A program made the position numbers and the translations under genes. From Rhodothermales bacterium (lineage in GTDB: Bacteria > Bacteroidota > Rhodothermia > Rhodothermales > Bin80), in contig JANQES010000119.1 of NCBI GenBank assembly GCA_028278205.1, positions 1 through 64,000 of the forward strand: DNA of 64,000 bases, read 5' to 3'. The stretch's first letter is position 1. The number at the start of each line of letters is the position of its first letter. This document shows positions 16,928-26,129 of the stretch, piece after piece. Under the pieces are notes generated by a model that searched no databases, was not told where the DNA came from, and saw only the letters and a program-made list of their open reading frames with translations.

Positions 16928-18559
16928 TCATTTTTTAAACCGCTGAATCAACGCCTCGATTTGTGCGTCTGGCAGCGGCAGCGTGGTGGCGGTCACCGGC
17001 GCGGCGGGCGGCGGGGCCGGAGCCGGTGAGGCCGGTGCGGAAGCCGCCGGAGCAGGGGCGGGACGCGCTTTGGCAGAAGCCGGCGCCGGGGCGCTCGGAT
17101 TGCCTGCGCGGGCCAGCAGGCGCGCTTCGATCTCGTCCATCCAACTCTTTGACGTACCAGATGGGGCAGCCACGCTCCTGACTCTTCCCCCTCCGCTCTT
17201 GCCGCCCGAAGGATTGATCGGATTGGTCTCGAAGGCCAGCCGTTTGATGTTGAGCAGGTGCATCGGCGAGACGTTGTCGCTGGTGATCGAGCCGCCAGCG
17301 GTGCCCGGCCCCAGCGTCATCGACGGAAACAGCCGGTTCGTGTAACCGACCGAGCCGAGCGCCGCCACGGTGTTGACGACGATGCGCATGCTGGGCTTCT
17401 GCAACGCAAACGCTTCGATGACGTGCTCGCTGGTGCTGTGGATGCCGAGGGTGTGGCCGATGCCGCCGAAGTGCAGCACCTCGATGCAGCGGTCGCAGCC
17501 TGCCTGCCAGCCGTCGGCGGTGTAGAAAGATAGAATGGGCGAGAGCGTCTCCATCGATAACGGCTCGCCCTTGCCCACGAGATCGACCTCGGCCACGAGC
17601 GCGCGGGTGCTCTGCGGCACCGAAAAGCCGGCCAGCGTGGCGATGTGATGCGGCGAGCGGCCTACCTGATCGACGTTGAGCCGCCCTTTGTGCAAGACGA
17701 CGGCGCGCAGCCTGTCCTTTTCGTCCGGGCTCAGGAAATACGCGCCTTCTCGCTGCATCGCTTCGACCAGCCGCGCCTTGATCGGATAATCCGCCACGAC
17801 GCTGCGCTCGGTCGAGCAAAGCGTGCCCCAGTCGAACGAGGCGCCGTAGAGCAGATCGGCGGCGGCTTTGTCTACGTCGGCGGAGCGATCTACGTAGACG
17901 GGGACGTTGCCCGAGCCGACGCCGTAGGCCGGCTTGCCCTTGGAATACGCCGCCCGGACCATGGCCGTGCCGCCGGTGGCGAGGATCACGTCGGTCTCCG
18001 GATGTTCGAGCAGCGCGTTGGTGCCGCCGAGCGACACCGCCGTCATGCAGCCAAAAAGCCCGTCCGGAACGCCGGCTTTGTAGGCCGCTTCGGCCACGAC
18101 CTTCAAGGCTTCGGCGGTGCAGTTCGTGGCGCGGGGATGCGGGCTCATCACGATGCCGCACCGGGCCTTGGCCGCAATGATGGCCTTATACATCGCCGTC
18201 GACGTCGGATTGGTCGAAGGAATCAACGCCGCGACGACGCCCATCGGCGTGGCGATCTCCCAGATGGTGTCATTTTCGAGCTTGCGGATGACGCCGGCTG
18301 TTTTCATCCCGGCCATCCGCTCGTGCAGAATCCTGGTGGCGAAGATGTTTTTAATCTTTTTGCTTTCGATCCGCCCGAAGCCCGTCTCTTCGTGGGCCAT
18401 CCGGGCCAGCGGCTCGGCGGCCTGCTCGCCGGCACGGGCCATCGCCTCGACGATGCGGTCTACCTGATCCTGGGTAAATGTCTTGTAGCGTTCTTTGGCA
18501 GCGCGCGCGCGCTGCACCAGATTGCGCGCTTGTTGTATCGACTGAAGATCCTGATCCAT
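16928..18559 (-). CDS. CoA-acylating aldehyde dehydrogenase with a C-terminal tail like a microcompartment targeting peptide
   Basis: The 543-residue enzyme has the aldehyde dehydrogenase fold of the AdhE N-terminal/EutE/PduP group. ALIPSTNPTST and the NAD-binding VILATGGTAMVRAAY are present, and the catalytic nucleophile is Cys248 in GTLCSTERSVV. The expected reaction is aldehyde + CoA + NAD+ to acyl-CoA + NADH, or the reverse. After the catalytic domain (about residue 465) comes a short basic region, a Pro/Ala-rich linker of about 45 residues and a terminal amphipathic helix DAQIEALIQRFKK. Tails of this form on such enzymes act as encapsulation peptides for bacterial microcompartments. No shell-protein genes are in the window, so targeting is inferred. 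The gene stands alone, with ATTTTGAC elements between it and efp. Confidence 0.85.
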   Translation of the reverse strand: MDQDLQSIQQARNLVQRARAAKERYKTFTQDQVDRIVEAMARAGEQAAEPLARMAHEETGFGRIESKKIKNIFATRILHERMAGMKTAGVIRKLENDTIWEIATPMGVVAALIPSTNPTSTAMYKAIIAAKARCGIVMSPHPRATNCTAEALKVVAEAAYKAGVPDGLFGCMTAVSLGGTNALLEHPETDVILATGGTAMVRAAYSKGKPAYGVGSGNVPVYVDRSADVDKAAADLLYGASFDWGTLCSTERSVVADYPIKARLVEAMQREGAYFLSPDEKDRLRAVVLHKGRLNVDQVGRSPHHIATLAGFSVPQSTRALVAEVDLVGKGEPLSMETLSPILSFYTADGWQAGCDRCIEVLHFGGIGHTLGIHSTSEHVIEAFALQKPSMRIVVNTVAALGSVGYTNRLFPSMTLGPGTAGGSITSDNVSPMHLLNIKRLAFETNPINPSGGKSGGGRVRSVAAPSGTSKSWMDEIEARLLARAGNPSAPAPASAKARPAPAPAASAPASPAPAPPPAAPVTATTLPLPDAQIEALIQRFKK

Positions 18560-18959
18560 GGACTTGGGCTACTGAGGTGGGAAAAAGGCCGTGCGGTATC
18601 GCTGGTCTGATCAAGGTCATGAGTCATGAGTCATGGGTCATGAGGGGCTCACAAAGAACCCATGATCCATGACGCATGACCCATGACCACCCGATCAAAC
18701 ACCCAGTTTTTTTTCCAGCGCTACCATGTCGTAGAGACACCCGCTTTAATATGCAGCATGGCAACAATCGATTCAACTTAAGCATACAATCTCTTTTCTG
18801 GATCCACAACAAGTATCAACACGACGCTTTTCGAATATTTTTTCGCGTAGAGCGCCCGACTTTTGAAAATTCTTACGTTTTAATAATTCTGGTACGATGC
18901 ATGGATAGGACACGCCCTGGAAGCGTACATTCTGCTTCCAGGATTCATAGTATGCACCG
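18560..18959. other. Intergenic region between divergent genes
   Basis: The region contains the GTCATGA palindrome described separately. After it comes an AT-rich stretch (about 18740-18950), the likely promoter area of the following plus-strand gene. No further gene is visible; small frames here lack motifs. Confidence 0.5.
18615..18688. repeat. GTCATGA heptamer-repeat palindrome
   Basis: Tandem GTCATGA/GTCATGG words (18615-18643) face CCATGATCCATGACGCATGACCCATGACC words (18660-18688). This is another locus-specific heptamer forming a hairpin, here upstream of the aldehyde dehydrogenase gene. Confidence 0.75.
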
Positions 18960-19634
18960 ATGTCTATGAACCGTAAAAAGCAACCCATCGACGAATATAC
19001 GTTAGCGGCGTTTTTGTCCGGGTCTCTACCGGAAGACCGCCGCCGTGAGGTGGTGGCGTATCTGGCAGAGAACGCCGACGCCCGCGAACTGCTCTGCATG
19101 GCCCACGAGGCGCTCGATGCAGCCGAGCAACCCGTGGCGGAGCCGTTCGTGATACCGCGCGCCACCCCGGAGACCGCCGCGCCCGAACCTCGCCGGGCGG
19201 CGCGTCCGGCAGCGCCCCGCCCGGCGCTGCGCCGGCAACGCGTGCGTCGTTTTGCCACCGCCGCGCTGATGGTGGCCGTGCTGGGCATCGGCCTGCGCGT
19301 AGGCCTGAGCCTCAACGACACCGACGCGCTACGCGGCGACGCCGAAGACGACCGCCTGACCGTGCGGGTCTCGACGCCGGCCCTGCAATTCCAGTGGAAC
19401 ACCGTCGAGGAAGCCTACTACTACCGCCTCGTCGTCTGGGATGTGGATGCCGCCGAAGTCGTAGCCCGGCACGAGACCAAGTCCACGCGCCTGGGCCGTA
19501 ACGACGCCTTCGTGCTCTCGTTGCGCCACGAACTCAAAGCCGACCACCTCTACTCCGCGCGCATCGAGGCAGTGGACGTGCAAAACCGGCTTATTCTACG
19601 TTCAGATCTGGTCGATTTCACGCTCCAGGAATAA
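18960..19634 (+). CDS. Single-pass membrane protein resembling an anti-sigma factor
   Basis: This 224-residue protein has an N-terminal cytoplasmic helical domain (IDEYTLAAFLSGSLPEDRRREVVAYLAENADARELL), similar to anti-sigma domains but without the zinc-binding His/Cys set. A Pro/Ala/Arg linker, one transmembrane segment at about residues 100-116 (AALMVAVLGIGLRVGLSL) and a periplasmic domain of about 100 residues follow. The periplasmic part (LQFQWNTVEEAYYYRLVVWD, LYSARIEAVD) looks like a fibronectin/Ig-like sandwich. No sigma factor gene is next to it, so a regulatory role is inferred from layout only. A second ATG two codons downstream is possible. Confidence 0.6.
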   Translation: MSMNRKKQPIDEYTLAAFLSGSLPEDRRREVVAYLAENADARELLCMAHEALDAAEQPVAEPFVIPRATPETAAPEPRRAARPAAPRPALRRQRVRRFATAALMVAVLGIGLRVGLSLNDTDALRGDAEDDRLTVRVSTPALQFQWNTVEEAYYYRLVVWDVDAAEVVARHETKSTRLGRNDAFVLSLRHELKADHLYSARIEAVDVQNRLILRSDLVDFTLQE

Positions 19635-19658
19635 CCCCCCGTGTTGACCCACGCCTGG

Positions 19659-19697
19659 CAAAAGCTCTCGATCTGCTCAAGGTCGAGGGCTTTTTTA
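19659..19697 (+). terminator. Intrinsic terminator after the anti-sigma-like gene
   Basis: AAAAGCTCTCGA pairs imperfectly with TCGAGGGCTTTT around a short loop, followed by a T run (TTTTTTAAT). It is about 25 nt past the stop codon. Confidence 0.7.
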
Positions 19698-19864
19698 ATC
19701 TCAAATAGGGATCAAGATCGATTTGAATCTACTGTTTGAGTCTCGATTTGTAGGTAGCTGGTCGTCGAAAAGGCCATACGCTCGTTTTCAGAGGGTCAGG
19801 GCAAGACGGCATGCGGTTTGTTATGAGTTTTTTTTTGAGGTCTCACCCACTCTTGCCCGCCATT

Positions 19865-20377
19865 ATGAATACCCCCAGAGCTTCCGAAGTGCAACCCGGC
19901 CTGGACGCCCTATATGCCGGTACAGGAGCCGGCCTCGCTAACCACGAAGCCGTCTCTCCCCCCTCCAGCCCCGTCATCGACCACGAAGATCGCGATGCCT
20001 TCGGCTTACGGTTGCAACAACACTATCACCAGTACGCCGTCAATGATACCCCTTTCCTGCTGATCGCCATGCGGGGCGACGGGGAAGCCGCGCGCGGACT
20101 CGATTTCTCGCTGCTTTATGAATGCGTCCAAAAGCTACTCACCGATCAGCACGACTGGCTGGTGGATATCGAGAACAAACGCCTGATCGTGCTGCTGCCG
20201 TCGGGCCTCCCACGCGAAGCCCAGCGCTTTTTCGCCCGGCTCAGGATCCGCCTTCTCGATACGATCCCGCACCAGGCAGAGACCTATCTCTATGCCATCT
20301 CGGCCATCACCATCGCCAACGGCACGCCCTTCCAGACCGCCGAAGAGTTTTTGACGGTGGCGCTGGAAGAGGTTTAG
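19865..20377 (+). CDS. Protein with a degenerate GGDEF-like fold
   Basis: The 170-residue protein has a variable N-terminus (about 45 residues). Its body has the order of elements of a GGDEF domain: FLLIAMRGDGEA, a helix LLYECVQKLLTDQHDWLVDI, a strand LIVLLPSG, a helix AQRFFARLRIRLLDTI, a strand YLYAISAITIANG and a C-terminal helix AEEFLTVALEEV. The catalytic GG(D/E)EF sequence is missing, so it should not make cyclic di-GMP. The relationship is by pattern only. An upstream ATG exists, but the chosen start gives a sensible N-terminus. It converges with bshB1 across a hairpin. Confidence 0.5.
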   Translation: MNTPRASEVQPGLDALYAGTGAGLANHEAVSPPSSPVIDHEDRDAFGLRLQQHYHQYAVNDTPFLLIAMRGDGEAARGLDFSLLYECVQKLLTDQHDWLVDIENKRLIVLLPSGLPREAQRFFARLRIRLLDTIPHQAETYLYAISAITIANGTPFQTAEEFLTVALEEV

Positions 20378-20428
20378 TGTTTTGGTGTTTTAGTTTATTG
20401 ATTCCAGAAAACTAAAACACTCAAACAC
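20378..20428. terminator. GTGTTTTAG-word hairpin between convergent genes
   Basis: GTGTTTTAGTTT (20385-20396) and its exact complement (20409-20420) form a 12-bp stem with a 12-nt loop, flanked by further inverted GTGTTT words. It serves both the plus-strand gene and bshB1. The word family recurs at 27135, 31027 and 36603. Confidence 0.7.
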
Positions 20429-20431
20429 CCC

Positions 20432-21223
20432 TCACCGATACGTCCGCTCTCGTCCCAAGACCTCCACGAGATCGCTGACGCCTAGCGAGCCGCGATAGAG
20501 GAACGGCTCGCCGTAGGTAGCGCCGATGTGGTAGCCGTAGGTACGCGCCCGCGCTTCGATCCACCGGAAAAAATCAGGGTTAGAGATGAAGGTATCCGGC
20601 TCGTCGGTGGCGGGCTCGTAGTCGGGGTTGAAGAACTGGGATCGGAACGCCTGGAGCGCCTGCGTTCGCTGCTCCCACGTCTCGGTGACGTCCACCACGA
20701 GCGTCGGCTCGAAGGGAACCATCTGCATGTAATGCAGCACGTGATGGGGCCGCCAGGGCGCCTGCGGCGTGCCGTCGTCTTCGATGGTTTCGACCTTGCG
20801 CAGGCCGCTATAGTAGAACGCATCGACGGTGAGACGGGCAGCGGCGCAATGGTCGGGATGGCGGCATTGCAAGGGATGGGTGAGCACGATGTGGGGCCGG
20901 TAGCGCCGCACAGCACGGATGACCTTGCGCTGATTCTCCTTCGTGTTGGCGAGGTCGCCGTCGGGCAGGCCGAGGTTTTCGCGCGCGGCCAGCCCGATGA
21001 TCTCGGCAGCGGCCTGTGCCTCTTTCATGCGCCCTTCCGGCGTGCCGCGCGAGCCCATCTCGCCCTTCGTCAAATCGACGATGCCGACGCGGTAGCCCTG
21101 CCGGGCCAGCAGGCACATCGTCCCGCCGGCAGACAGTTCCACGTCGTCGGGATGGGCGGCGAAGGCGAGGACGTCGAGCGCGGTCCGTGGTCCGTGGTCC
21201 GTGGTCCGTTGTTCTTGTGACAT
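20432..21223 (-). CDS. bshB1: Bacillithiol biosynthesis deacetylase BshB1
   Basis: This 263-residue PIG-L/LmbE-type zinc deacetylase removes acetyl from GlcNAc-malate during bacillithiol synthesis. The metal site AHPDDVELSAGGTM is at residues 22-35, with LTKGEMGSRGTPEGRMKEA and the second metal/catalytic segment HPLQCRHPDHCAA. These match BshB1 rather than mycothiol MshB. Other bacillithiol genes are not in the window. The N-terminal residues TTDHGPRT are the translation of a GGTCCGT heptamer repeat, so the true conserved protein begins at about LDVLAFAAHPDD. Confidence 0.88.
   Translation of the reverse strand: MSQEQRTTDHGPRTALDVLAFAAHPDDVELSAGGTMCLLARQGYRVGIVDLTKGEMGSRGTPEGRMKEAQAAAEIIGLAARENLGLPDGDLANTKENQRKVIRAVRRYRPHIVLTHPLQCRHPDHCAAARLTVDAFYYSGLRKVETIEDDGTPQAPWRPHHVLHYMQMVPFEPTLVVDVTETWEQRTQALQAFRSQFFNPDYEPATDEPDTFISNPDFFRWIEARARTYGYHIGATYGEPFLYRGSLGVSDLVEVLGRERTYR
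21182..21214. repeat. GGTCCGT heptamer repeat inside the bshB1 N-terminal codons
   Basis: Four consecutive GGTCCGT words lie at the 5' end of bshB1 and are translated as TTDHGPRT. The word is also present upstream of gcvH. Confidence 0.75.
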
Positions 21224-21236
21224 AACTTGGCACTTT

Positions 21237-22058
21237 CTAGAATCCAGAGCCTGATTCGAAATCTGTCTCGTGAGGCGTTAACAAAGTTAAATATCTACTG
21301 TTGTATCCGAGTTCTAAAACAGACTCTGTTGCTTTAACATCAGTTACCAAGTCAGGATACCAGTCGCACAGATACACGTCACAATCATTCTCTTTCTTAT
21401 TCCCTCGAACAAAGTCGGATGTGACGCTACAAGAGCTTATAGTCTGCTTATGTAAAAAGGGATAGAACCCCAGGGCAGCTTGAAATGCATCTGACCTTAT
21501 CTCATACTCAATATGACCACTTTGATTCGACACTATGAGAACACATGCTAAATCTGTTGCTTCGACAAATCTCCGTGCAGCCGCGAGGTATGATATTCCA
21601 AAGTAATTGGACAAATGCCGGACGCTCTCTCTTGAAAAGTCTCCATGCTTTGTCTGCTCTGCAACTGCTCGCTTTGGCGCAAGGAAATTGATAGCGAATA
21701 CATCTGCTTCCTGCTCAATAGGATCACGAGATTGAAACTCTGGCTTGGACTTATGCACATCGCCTGAGTCAAGCATTTCCAGATGATGTGGCAGAGATAG
21801 ATGCCCTAGCTCATGGGAAAGTGTGAATCTTCTGAACCCGTTATTCCAGTGATGATCTATATTGAAACCTATTAGGTATTGACCTGCCACCACTTTCCTG
21901 CAAAAACCAGAGAACTCATCTCCAAAATGATCTTCCATATAGTGAAACTCCGCCTTCTTGATAACAAGATCTATATCTGCTATTGGTTCTGCCGCACCGA
22001 GCCCCACATTGTCTCGAAGATGTTGCGCGTGAATGGCAATATTTAAGGGAGACATCAT
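21237..22058 (-). CDS. immA: ImmA/IrrE-family metallopeptidase
   Basis: This 273-residue zinc peptidase has HELGHLSLPHH at about residues 75-85 and a downstream EQEADVFAINFLAPKRAV, the HExxH...E(A)D pattern of ImmA/IrrE proteins that cleave a partner XRE repressor. It lies 7 nt downstream of the repressor gene, so the two form an ImmR-ImmA pair as in mobile elements and prophages. The C-terminal third is less conserved and may sense the signal. Base composition is clearly AT-richer than the flanking bshB1 and leuS, a sign of transfer. Confidence 0.85.
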   Translation of the reverse strand: MMSPLNIAIHAQHLRDNVGLGAAEPIADIDLVIKKAEFHYMEDHFGDEFSGFCRKVVAGQYLIGFNIDHHWNNGFRRFTLSHELGHLSLPHHLEMLDSGDVHKSKPEFQSRDPIEQEADVFAINFLAPKRAVAEQTKHGDFSRESVRHLSNYFGISYLAAARRFVEATDLACVLIVSNQSGHIEYEIRSDAFQAALGFYPFLHKQTISSCSVTSDFVRGNKKENDCDVYLCDWYPDLVTDVKATESVLELGYNSRYLTLLTPHETDFESGSGF

Positions 22059-22064
22059 TGGAAC

Positions 22065-22391
22065 TTATTTTTTCTGTTGTTCACCTTGTTTAATAAGCTC
22101 CACAATCTCATTGATCTTTCTCACAGTCTCTGGACTGAGTCCTTGCACATTTCTCATAAGCAATGTCCTTTCGAAATCTCCCTCCGACTCTCCAGCAAGA
22201 TATTCTCTCTCTACCTCTAATAACGTCGCTGCCTTGGAAATAATTGCAGGAGTTGGGCGCCTCTGACCCTTCTCGAATTGCGAAATTGAAGCCTGAGTTA
22301 GGTTCAACGCATCCCCTAGCTCCTTTTGGCTCAACCCTTTTGAAAGGCGTGCCTGCTTCAATCTTTTTCCGAACTCGCTCATATAACGCAC
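22065..22391 (-). CDS. immR: XRE-family repressor paired with the ImmA peptidase
   Basis: This 108-residue protein has an N-terminal helix-turn-helix (FGKRLKQARLSKGLSQKELGDALNLTQASISQFEKGQRRPTP) and a C-terminal helical region (LSPETVRKINEIVELIKQGE). It should bind the palindrome just upstream of its start and repress both itself and the divergent small genes until cleaved by ImmA. The start could also be three codons downstream. Composition is AT-rich like immA. Confidence 0.85.
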   Translation of the reverse strand: MRYMSEFGKRLKQARLSKGLSQKELGDALNLTQASISQFEKGQRRPTPAIISKAATLLEVEREYLAGESEGDFERTLLMRNVQGLSPETVRKINEIVELIKQGEQQKK

Positions 22392-22409
22392 ATCTTGTGA
22401 GTCATAAAT

Positions 22410-22435
22410 TTGCTTGTTATAATATAAACAAGCAA
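22410..22435. promoter_or_regulatory. Palindromic operator between the repressor and the divergent DUF2188 gene
   Basis: TTGCTTGTT and AACAAGCAA are exact inverted 9-mers around ATAATATA. A partial further half-site (CATAAGCAA) follows at about 22447-22455. The position between divergent starts, with an AT-rich core that could hold -10 elements, makes it the likely binding site of the XRE repressor. Confidence 0.65.
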
Positions 22436-22465
22436 CATCCTTATAACATAAGCAAGATCAGAGCC

Positions 22466-22687
22466 ATGAGCAACCAGCATGTTGTGAAGCGCGAAGACGG
22501 GTGGGCTGTTCGAGGTGAAGGCAACACCCGCGATACTTCCCGTCACCAAACTCAGGCGGAAGCTTTCGAAGCCGCCCGCCGCATCGCCCAGAATCAAGGT
22601 GGCGATGTTTTCATCCATGGACGTGATGGGAAGTTTAGAGAACGCAATACCTACGGCAAGAAGGACCCCTACCCACCTCGAGGATGA
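22466..22687 (+). CDS. Small DUF2188 protein
   Basis: This 73-residue protein matches the DUF2188 pattern from end to end: HVVKREDGWAVRGEG, then QTQAEAFEAARRIAQNQGGDVFIHGRDGKFRERNTYG. The family's function is unknown; members are small, charged and often on mobile or stress-linked loci. It begins about 30 nt downstream of the palindromic operator and diverges from the ImmR-ImmA pair, so it is probably under the same repressor. Confidence 0.85.
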   Translation: MSNQHVVKREDGWAVRGEGNTRDTSRHQTQAEAFEAARRIAQNQGGDVFIHGRDGKFRERNTYGKKDPYPPRG

Positions 22688-22725
22688 GTCGTAATCCCTA
22701 ATCACAAACCAAAAGAGGTGATACT

Positions 22726-22986
22726 ATGGCAGATCGCCGAGTCACACGCTCAAGAAAAGATAGAGACGGTGATATCACCGCTCTCTGTAATCCTGCTTCG
22801 AGTTGGTCGCCCCGCTACAAGCAGAATGCAATAAGCGACATCGAACTCGGACTCCACACATACTATGTGTCGGAAGCCGGATATCGCAGCAACGTTCACG
22901 TCGTCAATGGTCCGAACGGCAAGTACCTCCGTACAACTGCAGATCGATCCTCTGCAAACAACCTCGACAACCTCCCAGATTGTTAA
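22726..22986 (+). CDS. Small DUF3892-like protein
   Basis: This 86-residue protein has the DUF3892 layout: RDGDITALCNPASSWSPRYKQNAISDIELGLHTYYVSEAGYRSNVHVVNG, that is an ITAL strand, a W..R..AI..I..G.H.YYV segment and a final NGPNGKYLRT. Function is unknown. GAGGTG sits just before the ATG, and the gene follows the DUF2188 gene by 38 nt, so they are likely co-transcribed. Confidence 0.75.
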   Translation: MADRRVTRSRKDRDGDITALCNPASSWSPRYKQNAISDIELGLHTYYVSEAGYRSNVHVVNGPNGKYLRTTADRSSANNLDNLPDC

Positions 22987-23080
22987 AGGGATGTCAGTCA
23001 GGCAAAAGCCCCCGACTTGAACTCGCCAAGCCGAGGCAAACCATTATCGTAAACAACAGTTGTCGTCAAGCCGCCCCCTT

Positions 23081-23115
23081 TTGAATTTTTAGTCGCCCCG
23101 CGACGAAAAATTCAA
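23081..23115. terminator. Hairpin spanning the leuS stop codon
   Basis: TTGAATTTTTAGTCG pairs with CGACGAAAAATTCAA (one mismatch) around a 5-nt loop. The leuS TGA lies at the base of the right arm, and on the minus strand the structure ends in an AT-rich run, so it is a terminator candidate. Confidence 0.6.
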
Positions 23116-25724
23116 TTGGCGACAAAGTTGACGATGCGTCCGGGGACGTAGATCTCGCGGCGCAGCGTCTTGCCGTCGAGGAAGCGCGCGACGTTGCCGT
23201 CTTGTTTGGCCGTTTCGAGCACCTGCGCCTGGTCGGCATCGGCGGGGATCTCGATGGTGCCGCGCACCTTGCCGTTGACCTGCACGGCGATCTTGACGCT
23301 CTCTTTGACGAGATGGTCTTCGACGGCCTCCGGCCACGGCTCGTAGGCGAGCGTCTCGGTGTGCCCCAGGCGCTGCCACAGAGCCTCGGCCAGGTGCGGC
23401 GCAAACGGGCTGAGGACCAGCACGAACGGCTCGACGACCGCGCGCGGCAGCACGTCCCACTTGTTAGCAGCGTTGACGAACTCCATCATCGCGGCGATGG
23501 CCGTGTTGAAGCGCATGCCCTCGATGTCTGCCGTGACGCGTTTGATCGTCTCGTGCAAGACGCGCAGGTGATCCTTCGACGGCTCGGCGTCTCGCACGGC
23601 AGCCTTCAACCCGCCGTCGTCGCCGTCGATGAGCAGGCGCCAGACGCGGTTGAGGAAGCGGTACGTGCCCTCGACGCCGCGTGTGCTCCAGGGCTTGACC
23701 TGCTCCAGCGGCCCCATAAACATCTCGTAGAGCCGGAACGCATCCGCCCCGTACTTATCGACGACCACATCGGGGTTGATGACATTGCCCCGGCTCTTGC
23801 TCATCTTGTACGCCCGCGCATCCACCCGAATCTCAGGATTATCCTTCAACACAAAGAACTCGCCTTTCTTCACCACGTCGTCCTCCTCCACCCGCTCACT
23901 CTCCACTTCAGCCCCCGTCCGCCTATCCATCCCGTTCCGCACAAACTGCGCCGACACAAACCCTTTGTTTTTCGCATCGCGAAAAACAGTGTATTCCATC
24001 TCACCCAGGATCATCCCCTGGTGGATGAGCTTGACGAACGGTTCTTCGGAAGCCACCACGCCGACGTCGTAGAGCACCATGTGCCAGAAGCGCGCATAGA
24101 GCAAGTGCAGCACGGCGTGTTCGGCGCCGCCCACGTACAAATCCACCGGCATCCAGTATTTTTCCTTGTCCGGATCGACCAGTTGGCCGGGGTTGTGGGG
24201 ATCGAGGTAGCGCAGGTAGTACCAGCACGAGCCGGCCCATTGCGGCATCGTGTTGGTCTCGCGACGCGCCGGTTTGCCCGTCTCCGGATCCGTCGTGTCG
24301 AGCCAGTCTACGGCCAGGGCCAGCGGGCCTTCGGGCGAGCCGCTGGGCTTGAACGCTTCGAGTTCAGGCAACGTCACGGGCAGATGGTCTTCGGGGACGG
24401 TCTTGGCCTCGCCGTCGACGAAGAGGACGGGGAAGGGCTCGCCCCAGTAGCGCTGCCGCGAAAAGAGCCAGTCGCGCAATTTATAGTTGACTTTGCGCTC
24501 GCCTTTGCCGTTTTCCTCCAGCCAATCGATGATCTTTTTCTTGGCATCAGCGATGGTGAGGCCGTTGAGGAAGCCGCTGTTGATGGCCGGCCCATCGCCC
24601 AGATACGCCTTGCCCTCGAAGTCGTCCGGGGGTTGGACGGTGCGGATGATGGGCAAATCGAAGACCTCGGCGAACTCCCAGTCGCGCTCGTCCTGGCCGG
24701 GCACGGCCATGATGGCGCCGGTGCCGTAGGAGGCCAGCACGTAATCGGCCACCCAGATCGGAATTTCCTCTCCGTTGGCCGGGTTGACGGCATACCCGCC
24801 CGTAAAGACGCCGGTTTTTTCCTTTTGCAGTTCGGTGCGTTCGAGGTCGCTTTTGCGCGCGGCCTGGGCGCGGTACTGCGCGACGGCCTCGGCCTGCGCC
24901 TGGGTCGTGACGATGTCTACGAGGCGATGTTCGGGCGCCAGCACCATGTAGGTGGCGCCGAAGACCGTGTCGGGCCGGGTGGTGTAGACGCGGATGATTT
25001 CGTCCGGAAAGCCCACGACGGGGAAATCCATCTCGGCGCCTTCGCTCCGCCCGATCCAGTTGCGCTGCATCTCCTTGGTGCTCGTGGGCCACTCGACGTC
25101 GCCGAGGCCTTCGAGCAAGCGTTCGGCGTAGGCGGTGATCTTCAAGACCCACTGCCGCAGCTTGCGCCGCTCGCACGGATGCCCACCGATCTCGCTCTTG
25201 CCGTCGATGACCTCTTCGTTGGCCAGCGTCGTGCCGAGGGCCTCGCACCACCACACCGGAATCTCGGCCTGATAGGCGAGGCCGCGTTCGAAAAGTTTCC
25301 AAAAGATCCACTGGGTCCACTTATAATAGTTGGGATCGGTGGTGTCCACTTCGCGGTCCCAGTCGTACGAAAAGCCGAGCGCCTTGAGTTGCTGGCGGAA
25401 TCGGTTGATGTTGCGCTCGGTGGTAACGGCGGGATGGGTGCCGGTCTTCAAGGCATACTGCTCCGCCGGCAGGCCGAAGGCGTCCCACCCGATGGGATGC
25501 ATCACGTTGAAGCCGTTCATGCGCTTATAGCGCGCGACGATGTCGGTGGCGGTGTAGCCTTCGGGATGGCCCACGTGCAGCCCGGCGCCGCTCGGATACG
25601 GAAACATATCGAGCACGTAATACTTGGGCTTCGACGTGTCGATCTCGTCGGGCGTGCGGAAAGTCTTATGCTCGTCCCAGTACGATTGCCAGTGTTTTTC
25701 TATCTCTTTAAACGGGTATGCCAT
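23112..25724 (-). CDS. leuS: Leucyl-tRNA synthetase
   Basis: This 870-residue class Ia synthetase charges tRNA-Leu. Visible are the HIGH-type motif in [20 protein letters not shown] (about residues 41-60) and the CP1 editing domain with [10 protein letters not shown] and the [15 protein letters not shown] editing-site region. The KMSKS motif is in [14 protein letters not shown], followed by the anticodon-binding helical domain and a C-terminal domain ending GRIVNFVAN. Length is standard and no frameshift is seen. Confidence 0.97.
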   Translation of the reverse strand: MAYPFKEIEKHWQSYWDEHKTFRTPDEIDTSKPKYYVLDMFPYPSGAGLHVGHPEGYTATDIVARYKRMNGFNVMHPIGWDAFGLPAEQYALKTGTHPAVTTERNINRFRQQLKALGFSYDWDREVDTTDPNYYKWTQWIFWKLFERGLAYQAEIPVWWCEALGTTLANEEVIDGKSEIGGHPCERRKLRQWVLKITAYAERLLEGLGDVEWPTSTKEMQRNWIGRSEGAEMDFPVVGFPDEIIRVYTTRPDTVFGATYMVLAPEHRLVDIVTTQAQAEAVAQYRAQAARKSDLERTELQKEKTGVFTGGYAVNPANGEEIPIWVADYVLASYGTGAIMAVPGQDERDWEFAEVFDLPIIRTVQPPDDFEGKAYLGDGPAINSGFLNGLTIADAKKKIIDWLEENGKGERKVNYKLRDWLFSRQRYWGEPFPVLFVDGEAKTVPEDHLPVTLPELEAFKPSGSPEGPLALAVDWLDTTDPETGKPARRETNTMPQWAGSCWYYLRYLDPHNPGQLVDPDKEKYWMPVDLYVGGAEHAVLHLLYARFWHMVLYDVGVVASEEPFVKLIHQGMILGEMEYTVFRDAKNKGFVSAQFVRNGMDRRTGAEVESERVEEDDVVKKGEFFVLKDNPEIRVDARAYKMSKSRGNVINPDVVVDKYGADAFRLYEMFMGPLEQVKPWSTRGVEGTYRFLNRVWRLLIDGDDGGLKAAVRDAEPSKDHLRVLHETIKRVTADIEGMRFNTAIAAMMEFVNAANKWDVLPRAVVEPFVLVLSPFAPHLAEALWQRLGHTETLAYEPWPEAVEDHLVKESVKIAVQVNGKVRGTIEIPADADQAQVLETAKQDGNVARFLDGKTLRREIYVPGRIVNFVAN

Positions 25725-26129
25725 TGTTTTTTTCGGTGGATTGATACCAAATCCGGTGGATTTGGTATGAGAGCCTGATTGGTATCGCGACGCAGTGCCT
25801 GGATATACCTGTGGTATCCGGCAAACCTAAGGCTTGAACCTGTTACGGGGCAAAGCGCGCGTGGTCGATCTTAGAAGAATTAACAGATAACTATTATCCC
25901 CCGAGGGGGAGCAGGCTGCGCTGCCCCTGCGAGGTAGTCGGGATGAGCGATATGGAAGGGATGATCGGCATTAGACAAGATCAATCAGCTTTTTGCGATA
26001 TAAAAAGATACGCCTGCCCCCTCGCAAAGGTTCACGCAAGCCTGTCGAGAAAGCAGGGCTGCCGGTACTTAAAACTATCGCTCGTTCAAAGGCTGACTGA
26101 CACTCCCCGCCTCGCGTGCGCTCGGCACC
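25725..26129. other. Intergenic region upstream of leuS
   Basis: About 400 nt contain no supported gene. Near the leuS start there is a small inverted pair around ACCAAATCCGGTGGATTTGGT (25747-25767). The rest is unremarkable up to the 255-bp inverted-repeat element. Confidence 0.45.
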
